A stretch of DNA of 64,000 bases, from assembly GCF_003323735.1 (NCBI RefSeq), contig NZ_QOIM01000036.1:1-64000 (forward strand), written 5' to 3'. The position numbers and the translations under genes are program-made. Origin of the DNA: Streptomyces reniochalinae. GTDB taxonomy: Bacteria; Actinomycetota; Actinomycetes; Streptomycetales; Streptomycetaceae. The notes under the pieces were generated by a model that worked only from the letters and a program-made list of their open reading frames with translations, did not search any database and had not been told where the DNA came from. Shown in pieces: positions 43,110 to 52,307 of the stretch. Positions within the stretch are counted from its first letter, which is position 1, and each line of letters begins with the position of its first letter.

Positions 43110-44624
43110 TCAGGCCGGGAGGCGGGTCTCCTCGGGGCCCGGCTCCGCTGTGCCGGGGGTGTCATCGTCTCCGAGGACCTCCATGAGCTCTTCGGCGGTT
43201 TCGCTGCGCTCGGGAGCGAGGGCGCCGAGGCCCGCGTACAGCACGAGGGACACCAGCACCGGTGTGGCCACCAGCCAGGTCTGTGAGGTGTCGATGACGT
43301 AGTAGACGAGCCCGTAGCCGACGAGCCCGCCCGCCCAGGAGGTGAGGGCCGCGCGCGGGCCGCAGCGGCGGAACCAGGGGAGCATGCCGAGCAGCAGCGG
43401 GATGGAGATCGGACCCATCAGTGCCGCCACCCAGTTGACGACGAGTTGGAGCACGCCGCCGAGGTTCTGGGCCTGTGTGGCGACGACCATGGTCAGTACG
43501 ACGAAGGAGACCGTCGTCACGCGCGCCGCGAGGAGACCCTGCGGTGGGGTCCAGGCCCGTGCCTTGCGGTACATCACCGGGATCATGTCGCGGGTGATGA
43601 CGGCCGAGATCGCGTTGGCGTCGGAGGAGACCATCGCCATGGTGTGCGAGAAGATGCCGGCGAGTACGAGGCCGATGAGCCCGGGCGGCAGGAACGTGGT
43701 CGTCATGACCGCGTAGGAGTTGTCGGGGTTGTCGACGTCGGGGACGAGCAGCGGAGCGGCGAACATCGGGAACATCAGCACCAGGGGCCACAGCAGGTAC
43801 AGCCCGGCGGAGAGCCGGGCGCTCCGCCGGGCCGCGTGGGTGTCGGGCGCGGCCATGTAACGCTGCGCCAGGTTCCACATGCCCCCGTTGTACTCCAGGG
43901 TCTTCACCAGGACGTAGACCATCAGGAAGAGGCCCGTGTACTTCGGCGTCGTCGGGTCGACGTGCCCGGCGGGCAGCTTGTCCCACATCGTCCACAGCGC
44001 CGGGACACCGCCGAGCTTGCCGAGTACGACGACGAGCATCACGATCGCGGCGACCGCCTGGATGACGAACTGGCCCAGTTCCGTCAGGGCGTCGGCCCAC
44101 AGCCCGCCGACCGTGCAGTAGAAGAGCGTGATCACGCCGGTCACGAGGATGCCGACGTTGTAGTCGATCCCGGCGAAGACGTGCAGCAAGGTGGCGACCG
44201 CGAACCACTTCGCGGCGATGTCGAAGATCTTCAGCAGGCTGCCGCTCCAGGCCAGCGCCTGCTGGGTGGTCACGTTGTACCGCATGGCCAGGTACTCGAG
44301 CGGGGAGGCCACCCCCAGTTTCGAGCGCAGCCGGTTCCACCGCGCCGCGAACAGCCAGCTGCCGATGCCGACACCCACGCCGATGCTGGCGAAGCCCCAG
44401 AAGTAGACCGTGACACCCGTGGTGTAGGCGACCGAGGCGTAGGCGACGAACAGCACCGCGCTGTAGCCGGACATGTGGTGCGAGATGCCGGCCAGCCACC
44501 ACGGCATGCGTCCGCCCGCGGTGAAGAAGTCCTTCACGTTCCCGACCCTTTTGTGCGACCACCAGCCGATGAGGACCATCAGCCCGAAGTACGCACACAT
44601 CACTGTCCAGTCAAACGAGTGCAC
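43110..44624 (-). CDS. sodium:solute symporter (SSS family)
   Basis: A 504-aa membrane carrier with about 13 predicted spans. Family landmarks are the loop DFFTAGGRMPWWLAGIS between spans 1 and 2, TVGGLWADALTELGQFVIQ (near 180), the middle NLAQRYMAAPDTHAARRS and GIFSHTMAMVSSDANAISAVI (near 325). Start GTG 44624 has a GGGGAGCCAGAGAG region upstream. It is the first gene of the minus-strand uronate/aldarate operon and should import a hexuronate or aldarate with sodium. It ends in an acidic cytoplasmic tail. Confidence 0.88.
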   Translation of the reverse strand: MHSFDWTVMCAYFGLMVLIGWWSHKRVGNVKDFFTAGGRMPWWLAGISHHMSGYSAVLFVAYASVAYTTGVTVYFWGFASIGVGVGIGSWLFAARWNRLRSKLGVASPLEYLAMRYNVTTQQALAWSGSLLKIFDIAAKWFAVATLLHVFAGIDYNVGILVTGVITLFYCTVGGLWADALTELGQFVIQAVAAIVMLVVVLGKLGGVPALWTMWDKLPAGHVDPTTPKYTGLFLMVYVLVKTLEYNGGMWNLAQRYMAAPDTHAARRSARLSAGLYLLWPLVLMFPMFAAPLLVPDVDNPDNSYAVMTTTFLPPGLIGLVLAGIFSHTMAMVSSDANAISAVITRDMIPVMYRKARAWTPPQGLLAARVTTVSFVVLTMVVATQAQNLGGVLQLVVNWVAALMGPISIPLLLGMLPWFRRCGPRAALTSWAGGLVGYGLVYYVIDTSQTWLVATPVLVSLVLYAGLGALAPERSETAEELMEVLGDDDTPGTAEPGPEETRLPA

Positions 44625-44717
44625 CTCTCTGGCTCCCCTCCGTGTCCATCATCACGATGTGTTTCACGTACCTGAATGCCATCTCATGTGCCGACTTGGT
44701 TCAGTGCTATGAATTTG

Positions 44718-44728
44718 TTCGGGGAACG
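44718..44728. promoter_or_regulatory. candidate IclR operator between symporter and IclR genes
   Basis: GTTC-GGG-GAAC is a perfect 4+3+4 palindrome in an AT-richer stretch (44640-44740) of the 192-base divergent region between the symporter operon and the IclR gene. IclR-family sites are often GTTCC/GGAAC-like dyads, so this is the best candidate operator here. I do not see unambiguous -35/-10 boxes. Confidence 0.4.
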
Positions 44729-44816
44729 TAATATGGTCGCTCCAGCGCGTCAACGGTCTCGACGCACCACCGCGGATCCGGCCGTACGGGCGCCAACGGG
44801 ACGAGGAGGGGCAGGA

Positions 44817-45641
44817 ATGCTGCGGCATGACGGCGCGTCAGCAGCGGGCGGCGCGGCACAGGCAGGCGCACCATCCACCGAACCGTCCGGAGTCAAGTCC
44901 GCTTGGCGGACGGTGGAACTCCTGGAGGCGTTCGCAGCGGGAGACGTCTGGCTCTCCCTGTCGGACCTGCACGCCAGCACCGGCTTCCCCCGCTCCAGCC
45001 TGCACGGGCTGCTGCGCACACTGCTCGACGCGGGCTGGCTGGAACAGGACGGCGGCACCACCCGCTACCGGCTCGGCATCCGCGCCCTGAAGTGCGGAAC
45101 CGCCTACCTGGACCGGGACGCCGTCGTACCGTTCGCCACCGAGGTACTGGAACAGGTACGCGAACAGACCGGCTACACCGCCCACTTCGCCCGGCGCAAC
45201 GGCGACGAGGTCGTCTACCTGGAGACCCGCGAGGCCCAGCGCTCCACCCACCTGGTCTCCCGCGTGGGCCGCTCCCTGCCCGTCCACGCCACCGCGCTGG
45301 GCAAGGCCCTCCTCGCCGAGCTGACCCACGACGAGGTCGAAGCCCTCCTGCCCGCGACGCTGCCCGCCCTCACCCCCCGCACCCTCACCTCGCGGGAGGC
45401 GCTGCACTCCGCGTGCGCCGAGTCCCGGGAGCTCGGATACGCCTCGGAGCACGAGGAGGGCACACCGGGCATCCGCTGCGTCGCCGCCGTGATCCCCTAC
45501 CGCATCCCGGGCACCGACGCGATCAGCTGCTCCATGCCCGTGGACCGGACCGACGACGCGGAGACCCGGCGGGTCGGCGAACTGCTGGCCGAAGCCACCG
45601 CACAGCTCGCCCGACGCCTGCGCCGCGAAGGCATCCGCTGA
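44817..45641 (+). CDS. IclR family regulator of uronate genes
   Basis: A 274-aa IclR regulator. The winged-helix domain (about residues 25-85) includes SAWRTVELLEAFAAGDVWLS and the recognition helix GFPRSSLHGLLRTLLD. The effector domain has GYTAHFARRNGDEVVYLE, VGRSLPVHATALGKALLAEL and a C-terminal ISCSMPVDR strand. Start ATG 44817 follows AGGAGGGG; an upstream ATG at 44676 would lack a site. It is divergent from the symporter operon and upstream of uronate dehydrogenase on its own strand, so it probably controls both arms in response to a uronate or aldarate. Confidence 0.9.
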   Translation: MLRHDGASAAGGAAQAGAPSTEPSGVKSAWRTVELLEAFAAGDVWLSLSDLHASTGFPRSSLHGLLRTLLDAGWLEQDGGTTRYRLGIRALKCGTAYLDRDAVVPFATEVLEQVREQTGYTAHFARRNGDEVVYLETREAQRSTHLVSRVGRSLPVHATALGKALLAELTHDEVEALLPATLPALTPRTLTSREALHSACAESRELGYASEHEEGTPGIRCVAAVIPYRIPGTDAISCSMPVDRTDDAETRRVGELLAEATAQLARRLRREGIR

Positions 45642-45670
45642 CACGTCCATCCCGCCGCGCACGGCTCCGC

Positions 45671-45719
45671 GCACAGACCGAGACGTGCGACCGAACGAGA
45701 CGCCGCACAGACCGAGACG
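45671..45719 (+). repeat. 15-base direct repeat upstream of uronate dehydrogenase
   Basis: GCACAGACCGAGACG occurs at 45671-45685 and again at 45705-45719, between the IclR stop and the uronate dehydrogenase ribosome site. A third partial copy (GAGACCGAGA) overlaps that ribosome site. It may be a small duplication or a regulatory site. Confidence 0.7.
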
Positions 45720-45736
45720 CGCCAGAGGAGACCGAG

Positions 45737-46561
45737 ATGAACGACCAGCGCCTGCTGATCACCGGAGCGGCCGGCACGGTCGGCACCCTGATGCGCCCCC
45801 GGCTGCGCCGCCCGGGGCGTGTGCTGCGCCTCTTGGACCTCGCCCCGCAGCCCGCGGCCGAACCTGGCGAGGCGGTGGAACTGCTGACCGGCTCGGTGAC
45901 CGACGCCGAGGTGATGAAGAGCGCCTGCCAGGATGTCGACGCCCTGATCCACCTGGGCGGCCTCAGCAGAGAGGACACCTGGGAAGCCACCCTCGACGTC
46001 AACATCGGCGGCACACACACCGTGCTCGACGCCGCCCGCGAGGCCCAGGTGCCCCGGGTCGTCCTGGCGTCGAGCAACCACGCCGTCGGCTTCCGCACCA
46101 CGGACGAGGGCGGTTCCGACGGGCTGCCGGCGGACTCCTCACCGCGCCCCGACACCTACTACGGCGTCAGCAAGGCCGCGATCGAGGCCCTGGGCAGCCT
46201 CTACCACTCCCGCTTCGGGATGGACGTCACCGCGATCCGGATCGGCTCGTGCTTCGAGACGCCACTCCCGCTGGGCGAACGCGGCCTGTCCACCTGGCTG
46301 TCCCCCGACGACTGCGCCCGCCTCCTCGAAGCGTGCCTGGCCACGACCTCCCCGGGATACCGCCTCATCTGGGGCGTCTCGGACAACGCGCGCCGCACCT
46401 TCTCGCTGGCCGAAGCCGAGGCCCTGGGCTACACCCCGCGGGACGACGCCGAGGTCTACGCGCCGCGCCTGGCCGCACCGCCCGCGCCCGACGGCACCCT
46501 CGCGGAACTGGTCGGCGGCTCGTTCTGCACGGCACCGCTGGGGCGGCACAACCCGCTGTGA
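45737..46561 (+). CDS. uronate dehydrogenase (NAD-dependent epimerase/SDR family)
   Basis: A 274-aa extended-SDR protein that follows uronate dehydrogenases closely: ITGAAGTVGTLMRPRL (residues about 7-22), DALIHLGGLSRED, VLASSNHAVGF (near 112), the catalytic YGVSKAAIEALG (near 140), IRIGSCFETP and LSTWLSPDD (near 180). Udh oxidises D-galacturonate or D-glucuronate at C1 to the aldarolactone. This supplies glucarate/galactarate for the dehydratases encoded by the divergent operon. ATG 45737 has AGAGGAG upstream, 95 bases after the IclR gene, so the two form one transcript. Confidence 0.92.
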   Translation: MNDQRLLITGAAGTVGTLMRPRLRRPGRVLRLLDLAPQPAAEPGEAVELLTGSVTDAEVMKSACQDVDALIHLGGLSREDTWEATLDVNIGGTHTVLDAAREAQVPRVVLASSNHAVGFRTTDEGGSDGLPADSSPRPDTYYGVSKAAIEALGSLYHSRFGMDVTAIRIGSCFETPLPLGERGLSTWLSPDDCARLLEACLATTSPGYRLIWGVSDNARRTFSLAEAEALGYTPRDDAEVYAPRLAAPPAPDGTLAELVGGSFCTAPLGRHNPL

Positions 46562-46577
46562 CGGCGCGGCCCCTCGC

Positions 46578-47909
46578 TCAGCCGGGCACCCGGGACCGGC
46601 CAGGCCGGACCGACGGCGCCCCCGCGAACCGGCGGCCGGCGTGGTCGGCGGGTGAGGGCGTCACCCGGATCAGCGCGTTGACGAGGTGGTCCATCGCATC
46701 GGTGCCCGGCCTGTCGGTGAGGTTGGAGAGCAGCCGCACCATGAAACGCATGGCGCCGGGGGACCGCACGGCGTGCTGTGTGACGAGCGAGGTGAAGGCG
46801 GGCCGCGCCATCAGCGCCGAGAAGCCGCGCCCGAGGCGGTAGTACCGGCCCAGCCGGTATGCCATCTGGGCCGGGTAGTGCTCCAGCGCCCGCTCCCGGG
46901 CGGGGCCCGCCGGGCGGGCCAGCGCCTGGCCCGCCACGTCGGCGGCCAGTTCGGCCGACTCCATGGCGTAGGTGATGCCCTCGCCGTTGCACGGGTTGAC
47001 CATGCCGCCGGCGTCACCGATCAGCAGGAGCCCGTCGCGGTAGTGGGGGAGGCGGTTGAACCCCATCGGCAGGGCGGCGCCGCGCAGGGGTCCTTCCGCG
47101 TTGCCGGGCTCGCGCAGCCCCCACGCTGCGGGGGTACGGGCCAGCCACGTCTCCAGCAGCCTGCGCGTCTGTATGGCGCCGGTGCGGGAGTCGTTGAGGA
47201 CGCCGAGGCCGACGTTGACCCTCCCGTCGCCCAGGGGAAAGATCCAGCTGTATCCGGGGAGGATCCGGCCGTCCTCGCGGCGCAGGTCCAACCAGGACTC
47301 CAGATACGGGTCCAGGTGTCTGGCGCTGTGGAAGTAGCGCCGTACCGCGGTGCCCACAGGGCGCTTCCTGAGCCGTTCGATACCCATGGAAACGGCGAGG
47401 CGCCCCGCGACGCCGTCCGCCGCGATCACCAGCGGAGCGGCGAAGTCGCGCTCCCGCCCTCCCGGTCCGGCCGTCGAGACGCCCACGACACGCCCGGCGC
47501 GGTCCAGCAGCGGACCGGTGACCTTCGTGCGGGTGTGCAGGCGGGCCCCCGCGGCCTCGGCGTGCCGGGCGAGGAGCTGGTCGAAGTCCTCGCGCGTGCG
47601 GGTGAGCCCGTACGCGGGAAAGGCGCTGCACTCGGGCCAGTCGAGCTCCAGGGTCCGGCCCCGGGAGACGAACCGCAGGCCCCGGTTGCGCATCCAGCCG
47701 GGGGCCGAGGTGTCGATGCCCATCCGCACCAACTGGCGTACGGCCCGGGGCGTCAGGCCGTCGCCGCAGACCTTCTCGCGGGGGAACTCCGACTTCTCCA
47801 GGAGCGCCACGGACAGTCCCTGGCGGGCCAGGTGCCAGGCCGCGGTGGAGCCGCCAGGGCCCGCACCCACGACGATCACCTGCGCCCGCTCCGCCGCCGG
47901 CCGGCTCAC
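46578..47909 (-). CDS. geranylgeranyl reductase family flavoprotein
   Basis: A 443-aa FAD-dependent reductase of the geranylgeranyl reductase/ChlP family. It has the dinucleotide motif [18 protein letters not shown] (residues about 10-27), [12 protein letters not shown] (near 46, characteristic of the family), [18 protein letters not shown] (near 235) and [15 protein letters not shown] (near 305). The family saturates prenyl double bonds of geranylgeranyl chains, menaquinone or archaeal lipids. Start GTG 47909 overlaps the methyltransferase stop (GTGA). It is the last gene of the HPPD-methyltransferase-reductase operon and could reduce the side chain of a prenylated quinol. A second copy usually sits near the respiratory genes in Streptomyces. 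Confidence 0.88.
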   Translation of the reverse strand: MSRPAAERAQVIVVGAGPGGSTAAWHLARQGLSVALLEKSEFPREKVCGDGLTPRAVRQLVRMGIDTSAPGWMRNRGLRFVSRGRTLELDWPECSAFPAYGLTRTREDFDQLLARHAEAAGARLHTRTKVTGPLLDRAGRVVGVSTAGPGGRERDFAAPLVIAADGVAGRLAVSMGIERLRKRPVGTAVRRYFHSARHLDPYLESWLDLRREDGRILPGYSWIFPLGDGRVNVGLGVLNDSRTGAIQTRRLLETWLARTPAAWGLREPGNAEGPLRGAALPMGFNRLPHYRDGLLLIGDAGGMVNPCNGEGITYAMESAELAADVAGQALARPAGPARERALEHYPAQMAYRLGRYYRLGRGFSALMARPAFTSLVTQHAVRSPGAMRFMVRLLSNLTDRPGTDAMDHLVNALIRVTPSPADHAGRRFAGAPSVRPGRSRVPG

Positions 47910-48640
47910 GCGTGGGCCACCTGGGGCAGCGGCGCCGTGTCGGGTGCGGCGCAGGCGGGGCGGACCGCGCGGTGCAGGGCGACGATGCCGCCGGTGAGGT
48001 TGCGCCACGAGACGCGCGTCCAGCCACTGCCGGCGATCACGGAGGCGAGGGCGGGCTGGTCGTACCAGGCGCGGATGGTGTCGGCGAGGTAGGTGTAGGC
48101 GTCCGGATTGCTGGAGACCCGGCGGGCGATCCGCGGCAGACCGCCCATCAGGTACCGCAGGTACACGGTGCGGAACGGCCCCCACGTCGGATGGCTGAAC
48201 TCGCAGACCACTAGCCGGCCGCCGGGCCGCACCACCCTGGCCATCTCGCGGAGCGCGGCGGCGGGGTCCACGACGTTGCGCAGCCCGAACATGATGGTCG
48301 CCGCGTCGAACGCGGACTCCTCGAAGGGGAGGGAGAGGGCGTCACCCACGCGGAGCGTGACGGGCCGGTGCGTGCCCCGGCCGACCATCCCGGGCGAGCG
48401 GTCGATCCCGACGACGGCGGCGCCCGAGCGGGCGAGGGCCTCGGTGGACACGCCCGTACCGCAGGCGACGTCCAGGCAGCGCTCCCCGGGCCGCAGGCCC
48501 AGGGCCTCGCGGGTTCGGGCCCGCCACGTCCTGTCCGCTCCGGCGGACAGCAGGGTGTTGGTCAGGTCGTAGCGCCGCGCCGCCTGGTCGAACATCGCGG
48601 ACACGGCGTCGGGTTGCTTGGCGAGAGTCGCCCTCGGCAT
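47906..48640 (-). CDS. UbiE/MenG-type quinone C-methyltransferase
   Basis: A 244-aa SAM-dependent methyltransferase of the UbiE/COQ5 family. The opening [22 protein letters not shown] (near residue 15), motif [11 protein letters not shown] (near 58), [18 protein letters not shown] (near 95), [16 protein letters not shown] and VCEFSHPTW (near 148) are all family signatures. These enzymes C-methylate demethylmenaquinone, demethoxyubiquinol or methyl-phytyl-benzoquinol type rings. Sandwiched between HPPD and geranylgeranyl reductase, it most likely methylates the prenylated homogentisate-derived quinol. ATG 48640 has CAGGAG upstream, 36 bases after HPPD. Confidence 0.9.
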   Translation of the reverse strand: MPRATLAKQPDAVSAMFDQAARRYDLTNTLLSAGADRTWRARTREALGLRPGERCLDVACGTGVSTEALARSGAAVVGIDRSPGMVGRGTHRPVTLRVGDALSLPFEESAFDAATIMFGLRNVVDPAAALREMARVVRPGGRLVVCEFSHPTWGPFRTVYLRYLMGGLPRIARRVSSNPDAYTYLADTIRAWYDQPALASVIAGSGWTRVSWRNLTGGIVALHRAVRPACAAPDTAPLPQVAHA

Positions 48641-48675
48641 CGCTGCTCCTGGGGAAACGGTGTGCGAAGTGGGGG

Positions 48676-49845
48676 TCAGAGGTTTCCGCGCAGCTCCTGC
48701 TCGCGCTCGACGGCCTCGAAGAGCGCCTTGAAGTTGCCCTTGCCGAAGCCCTGGCTGCCGTGGCGTTCGATCAGTTCGATGAAGAAGGTCGGACGGTCCA
48801 CCAGGGGGCGGGTGAAGATCTGTAGCAGGTAGCCGTCCTCGTCCCGGTCCACCAGGATGCCGCGGGAGCGCAGCTCGTCGATGTCGACGCGTACGGAGCC
48901 GATCCGCGAGCGCAGCACGGGATCGTCGTAGTAGGCGCGCGGAGTGGGCAGGAAGTCGACACCGGCGGCCCGCAGGGCGTCCGTCGCGGCGAGGATGTCC
49001 TCGGTCTCCAGGGCGATGTGCTGGGTCCCAGGCCCCCGGTGGTAGGTGAGGTACTCGTCGATCTGGGAGCGGCGCCGTCCTGGCGCCGGTTCGTTGAGCG
49101 GGAGCTTGACCTTCTGCGAGCCGTCGGTGACGACCTTGCTCATCAGGGCCGAGTACGCGGTGGCGATGTCGTCCTCGACGAACTCGGCCATCGTCGAGAA
49201 GTCCATGGTGCGGCGGTAGAAGCCGACCCACTCCTCCAGCAGACCGAGTTCGACACAGCCCACGAGGTGGTCGACGCGGTGGAAGAGGCGCGGGCCCGGG
49301 GGGCGGGGGCAGCCGGGGGAGGGCGCCTCGAAGCCGGGCAGGAAGGGCCCGCTGTAGGAGCGGCGCTCGACCAGGGTGTGCCGCAGGTCGCCGTAGGTGG
49401 CGATGGCCGCCGTGCGCACCGCACCGAACTCGTCCCGCGCCGTCGTCGGCTCCTGGAGCACTCGGGCACCGGCGCGGGCGGCGTACACGAGCCCCTCGTC
49501 GAGGTTGCCGACCCGGAGAGCGATGTCGCTGACCCCGTCGCCGTGCAGCGCCGCCCACCGGGTGGCGGGGCTGTCGGGTTCCCCGCCGCCCGTCACCACG
49601 AAGCGGACGCTGCCCGAGGTGAGCACGTACTCGGCGTGTCCCTGCGGTGAGTTCTCGGGCCGCCGGCACGCGGTGATCTCCATGCCGAAGGCCGAGACGT
49701 AGAAGTGGGCGGCCTGGCGGGCGTTTCCCACGCACAGCCTGATGTGGTCGATTCCGGCGACGTCCCACGGGCGGGCGTCGCCCTGGGCGCCCGCGGCGGG
49801 GGCGCCCGCTGCGGCTTCGGTCGTGTCGAGTGCCGTCGGCTCCAT
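48676..49845 (-). CDS. hppD: 4-hydroxyphenylpyruvate dioxygenase
   Basis: A 389-aa non-heme iron dioxygenase that converts 4-hydroxyphenylpyruvate to homogentisate. Two vicinal-oxygen-chelate halves are visible. The iron ligands are the histidines in FHRVDHLVG (near 190) and [11 protein letters not shown] (near 270) and the glutamate in [10 protein letters not shown] (near 357). The C-terminal gate [18 protein letters not shown], with GNF rather than the GNI of hydroxymandelate synthases, favours HPPD. Other members of tyrosine catabolism (homogentisate dioxygenase, fumarylacetoacetase) are absent here. Start ATG 49845 follows AGGGGAC; an ATG at 49881 is possible. It leads the leftward arm of the prenyl-quinol cluster. 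Confidence 0.93.
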   Translation of the reverse strand: MEPTALDTTEAAAGAPAAGAQGDARPWDVAGIDHIRLCVGNARQAAHFYVSAFGMEITACRRPENSPQGHAEYVLTSGSVRFVVTGGGEPDSPATRWAALHGDGVSDIALRVGNLDEGLVYAARAGARVLQEPTTARDEFGAVRTAAIATYGDLRHTLVERRSYSGPFLPGFEAPSPGCPRPPGPRLFHRVDHLVGCVELGLLEEWVGFYRRTMDFSTMAEFVEDDIATAYSALMSKVVTDGSQKVKLPLNEPAPGRRRSQIDEYLTYHRGPGTQHIALETEDILAATDALRAAGVDFLPTPRAYYDDPVLRSRIGSVRVDIDELRSRGILVDRDEDGYLLQIFTRPLVDRPTFFIELIERHGSQGFGKGNFKALFEAVEREQELRGNL

Positions 49846-49877
49846 GGTGGCGTCCCCTGCGTTGACTACATGGGCTA

Positions 49878-49910
49878 TCACTATATGTGCCTATGTGATG
49901 CGTATAGTGA
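49878..49910. promoter_or_regulatory. palindromic divergent promoter/operator of the prenyl-quinol cluster
   Basis: TCACTATA (49878-49885) and TATAGTGA (49903-49910) are exact reverse complements inside a markedly AT-rich island (49861-49920). Each arm holds a TATAGT -10-like hexamer pointing outward, one toward HPPD and one toward the methyltransferase. They are 17 bases apart, so each could also occupy the other promoter's -35 position. TTGACT at 49863-49868 is another possible -35. The dyad would let one regulator shut both arms; no regulator gene is linked. Confidence 0.55.
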
Positions 49911-50007
49911 CTATTGACCTTTTCACGCCGTTTCACCGATCGTTCACGAACGCGCTTTCGACATCGTTCGCTCCGGTCGACGAGCACCGAACGCCAAGAG
50001 GGAAACC

Positions 50008-51141
50008 ATGACCACCGCGATGACCGTCCCGTCGGAAGGGCCGGACGCCCCTGCCCCCACCGGCCCCGCCGAGCTGGACATGGACCGGCTGTCCCTCCTG
50101 CTCTTCGGGCACGCGGCGTTCCAGTACCTCAACGCCGCCTGCGAGCTGAGGCTGCTGGACCTGCTCATGGAGCGGGGGCCGCTGGACGCCACTCGGATCA
50201 GGTCCGAACTGGGACTGGCCGAGCGGGCCGCCGACATCCTGCTGCTGGGCTGCACCTCGCTGGGGCTCATCCGCAAGGAGGAGGGGAGGTACCAGGCGGC
50301 GGCGCTGATCGAGTCACTGGCCGAGGAGGGCAGCTGGAGCAAGCTGCGGGACACCGTCGCCTTCGAAGCGCACATCGTCTACCCGGGGCAGGAGGACTTC
50401 GTCGACTCCCTGCGCGAGAACTCCAACGTCGGGCTGCGGCGCGTCCCCGGCGACCACCCCGACCTGTACCACCGCTTCAGCCTCCACCCCCACCTGGAGG
50501 CGGTGTTCTACCGGTACATGCGCTCCTGGTCCCAGCTGGCCAACGCACACCTCGTCGCAGCGCTCGACCTCCACGGCGCCACCCGGCTCCTCGACTGCGG
50601 CGGAGGCGACGCCGTCAACGCGCTCGCCCTGGCCGCACACCACCCCCACCTCGAGGTGACCGTCCTGGAGATCCCCTCCTCGGCCCCGATGACGGAGAAG
50701 AAGATCTCCGAGGCGGGGCTGGGCGAGCGCGTCTCGGTACAGCCGTGCGACATGTTCGCCGACGCCTTTCCCGGCGGGATGGACTGCGTCCTCTTCGCCC
50801 ACCAGCTGGTCATCTGGACGCCCGAGGAGAACACCGCGCTGCTGCGCAAGGCCCACGACGCCCTCGACCCCGGCGGGCGTGTCGTCATCTTCAACTCGAT
50901 GTCGAACGACGAGGGCGACGGCCCCGTGGTGGCGGCCCTGGACAGCGTCTACTTCGCCTCCCTGCCGGCCGAGGGAGGCATGATCTACCCGTGGCGGCTG
51001 CACGAGGAGTGCCTGCGCGCGGCCGGTTTCACCGCGATCGAACGCGTCGAGGTACCAGGGTGGACGCCCCACGGCATCATCGTCGCCACCAAGCCCGCCG
51101 CCGAGCCTGCCACCAAGCCCGCCGCCGAGCAGCGCGCATGA
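50008..51141 (+). CDS. SAM-dependent methyltransferase, plant O-methyltransferase-like
   Basis: A 377-aa methyltransferase with an N-terminal winged-helix dimerisation domain ([20 protein letters not shown] near residue 45; [18 protein letters not shown] near 72) and a C-terminal Rossmann SAM domain. Motif I is [15 protein letters not shown] (near 195), followed by [27 protein letters not shown] and [13 protein letters not shown] (near 290). This architecture is typical of O-methyltransferases acting on aromatic natural products. In this cluster it could methylate the homogentisate-derived ring or hydroxyl. It ends with a short KPAAEPAT-type repeat. It heads the rightward operon and overlaps the prenyltransferase gene (ATGA). 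Confidence 0.86.
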   Translation: MTTAMTVPSEGPDAPAPTGPAELDMDRLSLLLFGHAAFQYLNAACELRLLDLLMERGPLDATRIRSELGLAERAADILLLGCTSLGLIRKEEGRYQAAALIESLAEEGSWSKLRDTVAFEAHIVYPGQEDFVDSLRENSNVGLRRVPGDHPDLYHRFSLHPHLEAVFYRYMRSWSQLANAHLVAALDLHGATRLLDCGGGDAVNALALAAHHPHLEVTVLEIPSSAPMTEKKISEAGLGERVSVQPCDMFADAFPGGMDCVLFAHQLVIWTPEENTALLRKAHDALDPGGRVVIFNSMSNDEGDGPVVAALDSVYFASLPAEGGMIYPWRLHEECLRAAGFTAIERVEVPGWTPHGIIVATKPAAEPATKPAAEQRA

Positions 51142-52307
51142 GCGACGCGCCGGGCAGCAGCGCACCGCGGCCGGCAACCGCCTCACCGGCGCCCGGCTCG
51201 TTCGCCGCCTTCGTCCAACTCGCCAGGGTCAAGTTCCTCTTCCAGTCGATGATGGTGACCGGCTTCGGCGTGACCCTCGCCGTCCACGCGACCGGCACCT
51301 TTTCACTGCCCTGGTACCTGCTGACGCTGGCGTTCGCCTGGTCGACGCACCTGATGACCCACTTCTGCAACGAGTACTTCGACCTGGAGGCCGACCGGGC
51401 CAACCCGCGGCCGACCGCCTGGACGGGCGGCAGCCGCGTCCTCGTCGACGGGCTGCTCACCCCCGCCACCAGCATCGGCGCCGCGTTCGTCCTGCTGTTC
51501 ACCTCGCTGGCTCTCGTCCTGGCGATGCCCACGCTGCCCGCCCGGCTGCTGGCGGGCGGGCTGACCGCGCTCGCCTGGTTCTACACGGCACCGCCCCTGC
51601 GGCTGAACTACCACGCGCTGGGCGAGGCGAGCTGCGCGGCCGTCCTGTACGCAATGGGCCCCCTCCTCGCCGCCGTCCTGCAACCCGGCGGACCCGGCGC
51701 GCTGCTCTGGTGGTGCACGGGCCTCGTCGCGGCGCTCCAGGTGCTGCGCTGCCTGGTGATGAACCTCGCGGACATCGAGGGTGACGCCCTCGTGGGCAAG
51801 GCCACCCTGGCCGGCGTGCTCGGCCCCCGCAGGGTCACCCACGTCTACACGGCGGGCCAGACCCTTCTGTACGCCGGCGTGCTCGTCCTGGCACTCACCC
51901 AGGTGCTGCCCGCGCTGGTGGCCGCCGCGCAGCTGCTGGTCGCACCGGTCGCGGGCCTGGTGGTGCGCGGGCTGCGCACCGACGCGATGTCCGATACCGG
52001 GCGCTCGGGCGGCGTCACCTTCTGGGCGTCCATGCAACTGCCGCTCACCACCTGCGCGACCACGCTCGCCCTCCTCGCCGACCTGCTGTCGGCCGGGCGG
52101 CCGGCTCCCGCGCTCTGGAACGCCATCGCGGGCGGAACCGCGCTGCTGTTCACCGCGTGGTTGTACCGCGCTGTCGCCGCCGCCCGGCGTCCCGCACACC
52201 ACGAGGACACCGGGAGCGCGGCGCCCGTGCCCCCGGAGCCTCACGCGTCCACGAAACCGCGCCCGCTGCCGGTGGAGCCCGTACGGGAGGGGCGCGAGGC
52301 GCGATGA
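51138..52307 (+). CDS. UbiA family prenyltransferase
   Basis: A 389-aa integral membrane prenyltransferase with about nine spans. The two aspartate-rich prenyl-diphosphate motifs are NEYFDLEADRANP (near residue 80) and NLADIEGDALVGKATLA (near 210). The segment TGGSRVLVDGLL after the first motif is seen in the MenA-like branch. It would transfer a geranylgeranyl (or reduced) chain to an aromatic acceptor. With HPPD in the cluster, homogentisate with concurrent decarboxylation is the obvious candidate. A proline-rich cytoplasmic tail of about 40 residues closes the protein. It overlaps both neighbours by 4 bases. Confidence 0.9.
   Translation: MSDAPGSSAPRPATASPAPGSFAAFVQLARVKFLFQSMMVTGFGVTLAVHATGTFSLPWYLLTLAFAWSTHLMTHFCNEYFDLEADRANPRPTAWTGGSRVLVDGLLTPATSIGAAFVLLFTSLALVLAMPTLPARLLAGGLTALAWFYTAPPLRLNYHALGEASCAAVLYAMGPLLAAVLQPGGPGALLWWCTGLVAALQVLRCLVMNLADIEGDALVGKATLAGVLGPRRVTHVYTAGQTLLYAGVLVLALTQVLPALVAAAQLLVAPVAGLVVRGLRTDAMSDTGRSGGVTFWASMQLPLTTCATTLALLADLLSAGRPAPALWNAIAGGTALLFTAWLYRAVAAARRPAHHEDTGSAAPVPPEPHASTKPRPLPVEPVREGREAR

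Noticed and set aside
46578-48640. Housekeeping menaquinone genes (menG plus reductase)
   Set aside because: The pair is typical of Streptomyces respiratory loci, but here it is embedded with HPPD and divergent from UbiA, a prenyl synthase and a cyclase, with no mqn or nuo genes; a specialised paralogous role fits better.
48676-49845. Hydroxymandelate synthase instead of HPPD
   Set aside because: The C-terminal gate [18 protein letters not shown] and overall pattern follow HPPD; hydroxymandelate synthases differ there, and no glycopeptide genes are nearby.
49914-52307. Single 797-codon frame seeming to fuse an upstream domain to UbiA
   Set aside because: The upstream half is out of frame with the real methyltransferase and is low-complexity; the UbiA protein has its own ATG with an ATGA overlap at 51138.
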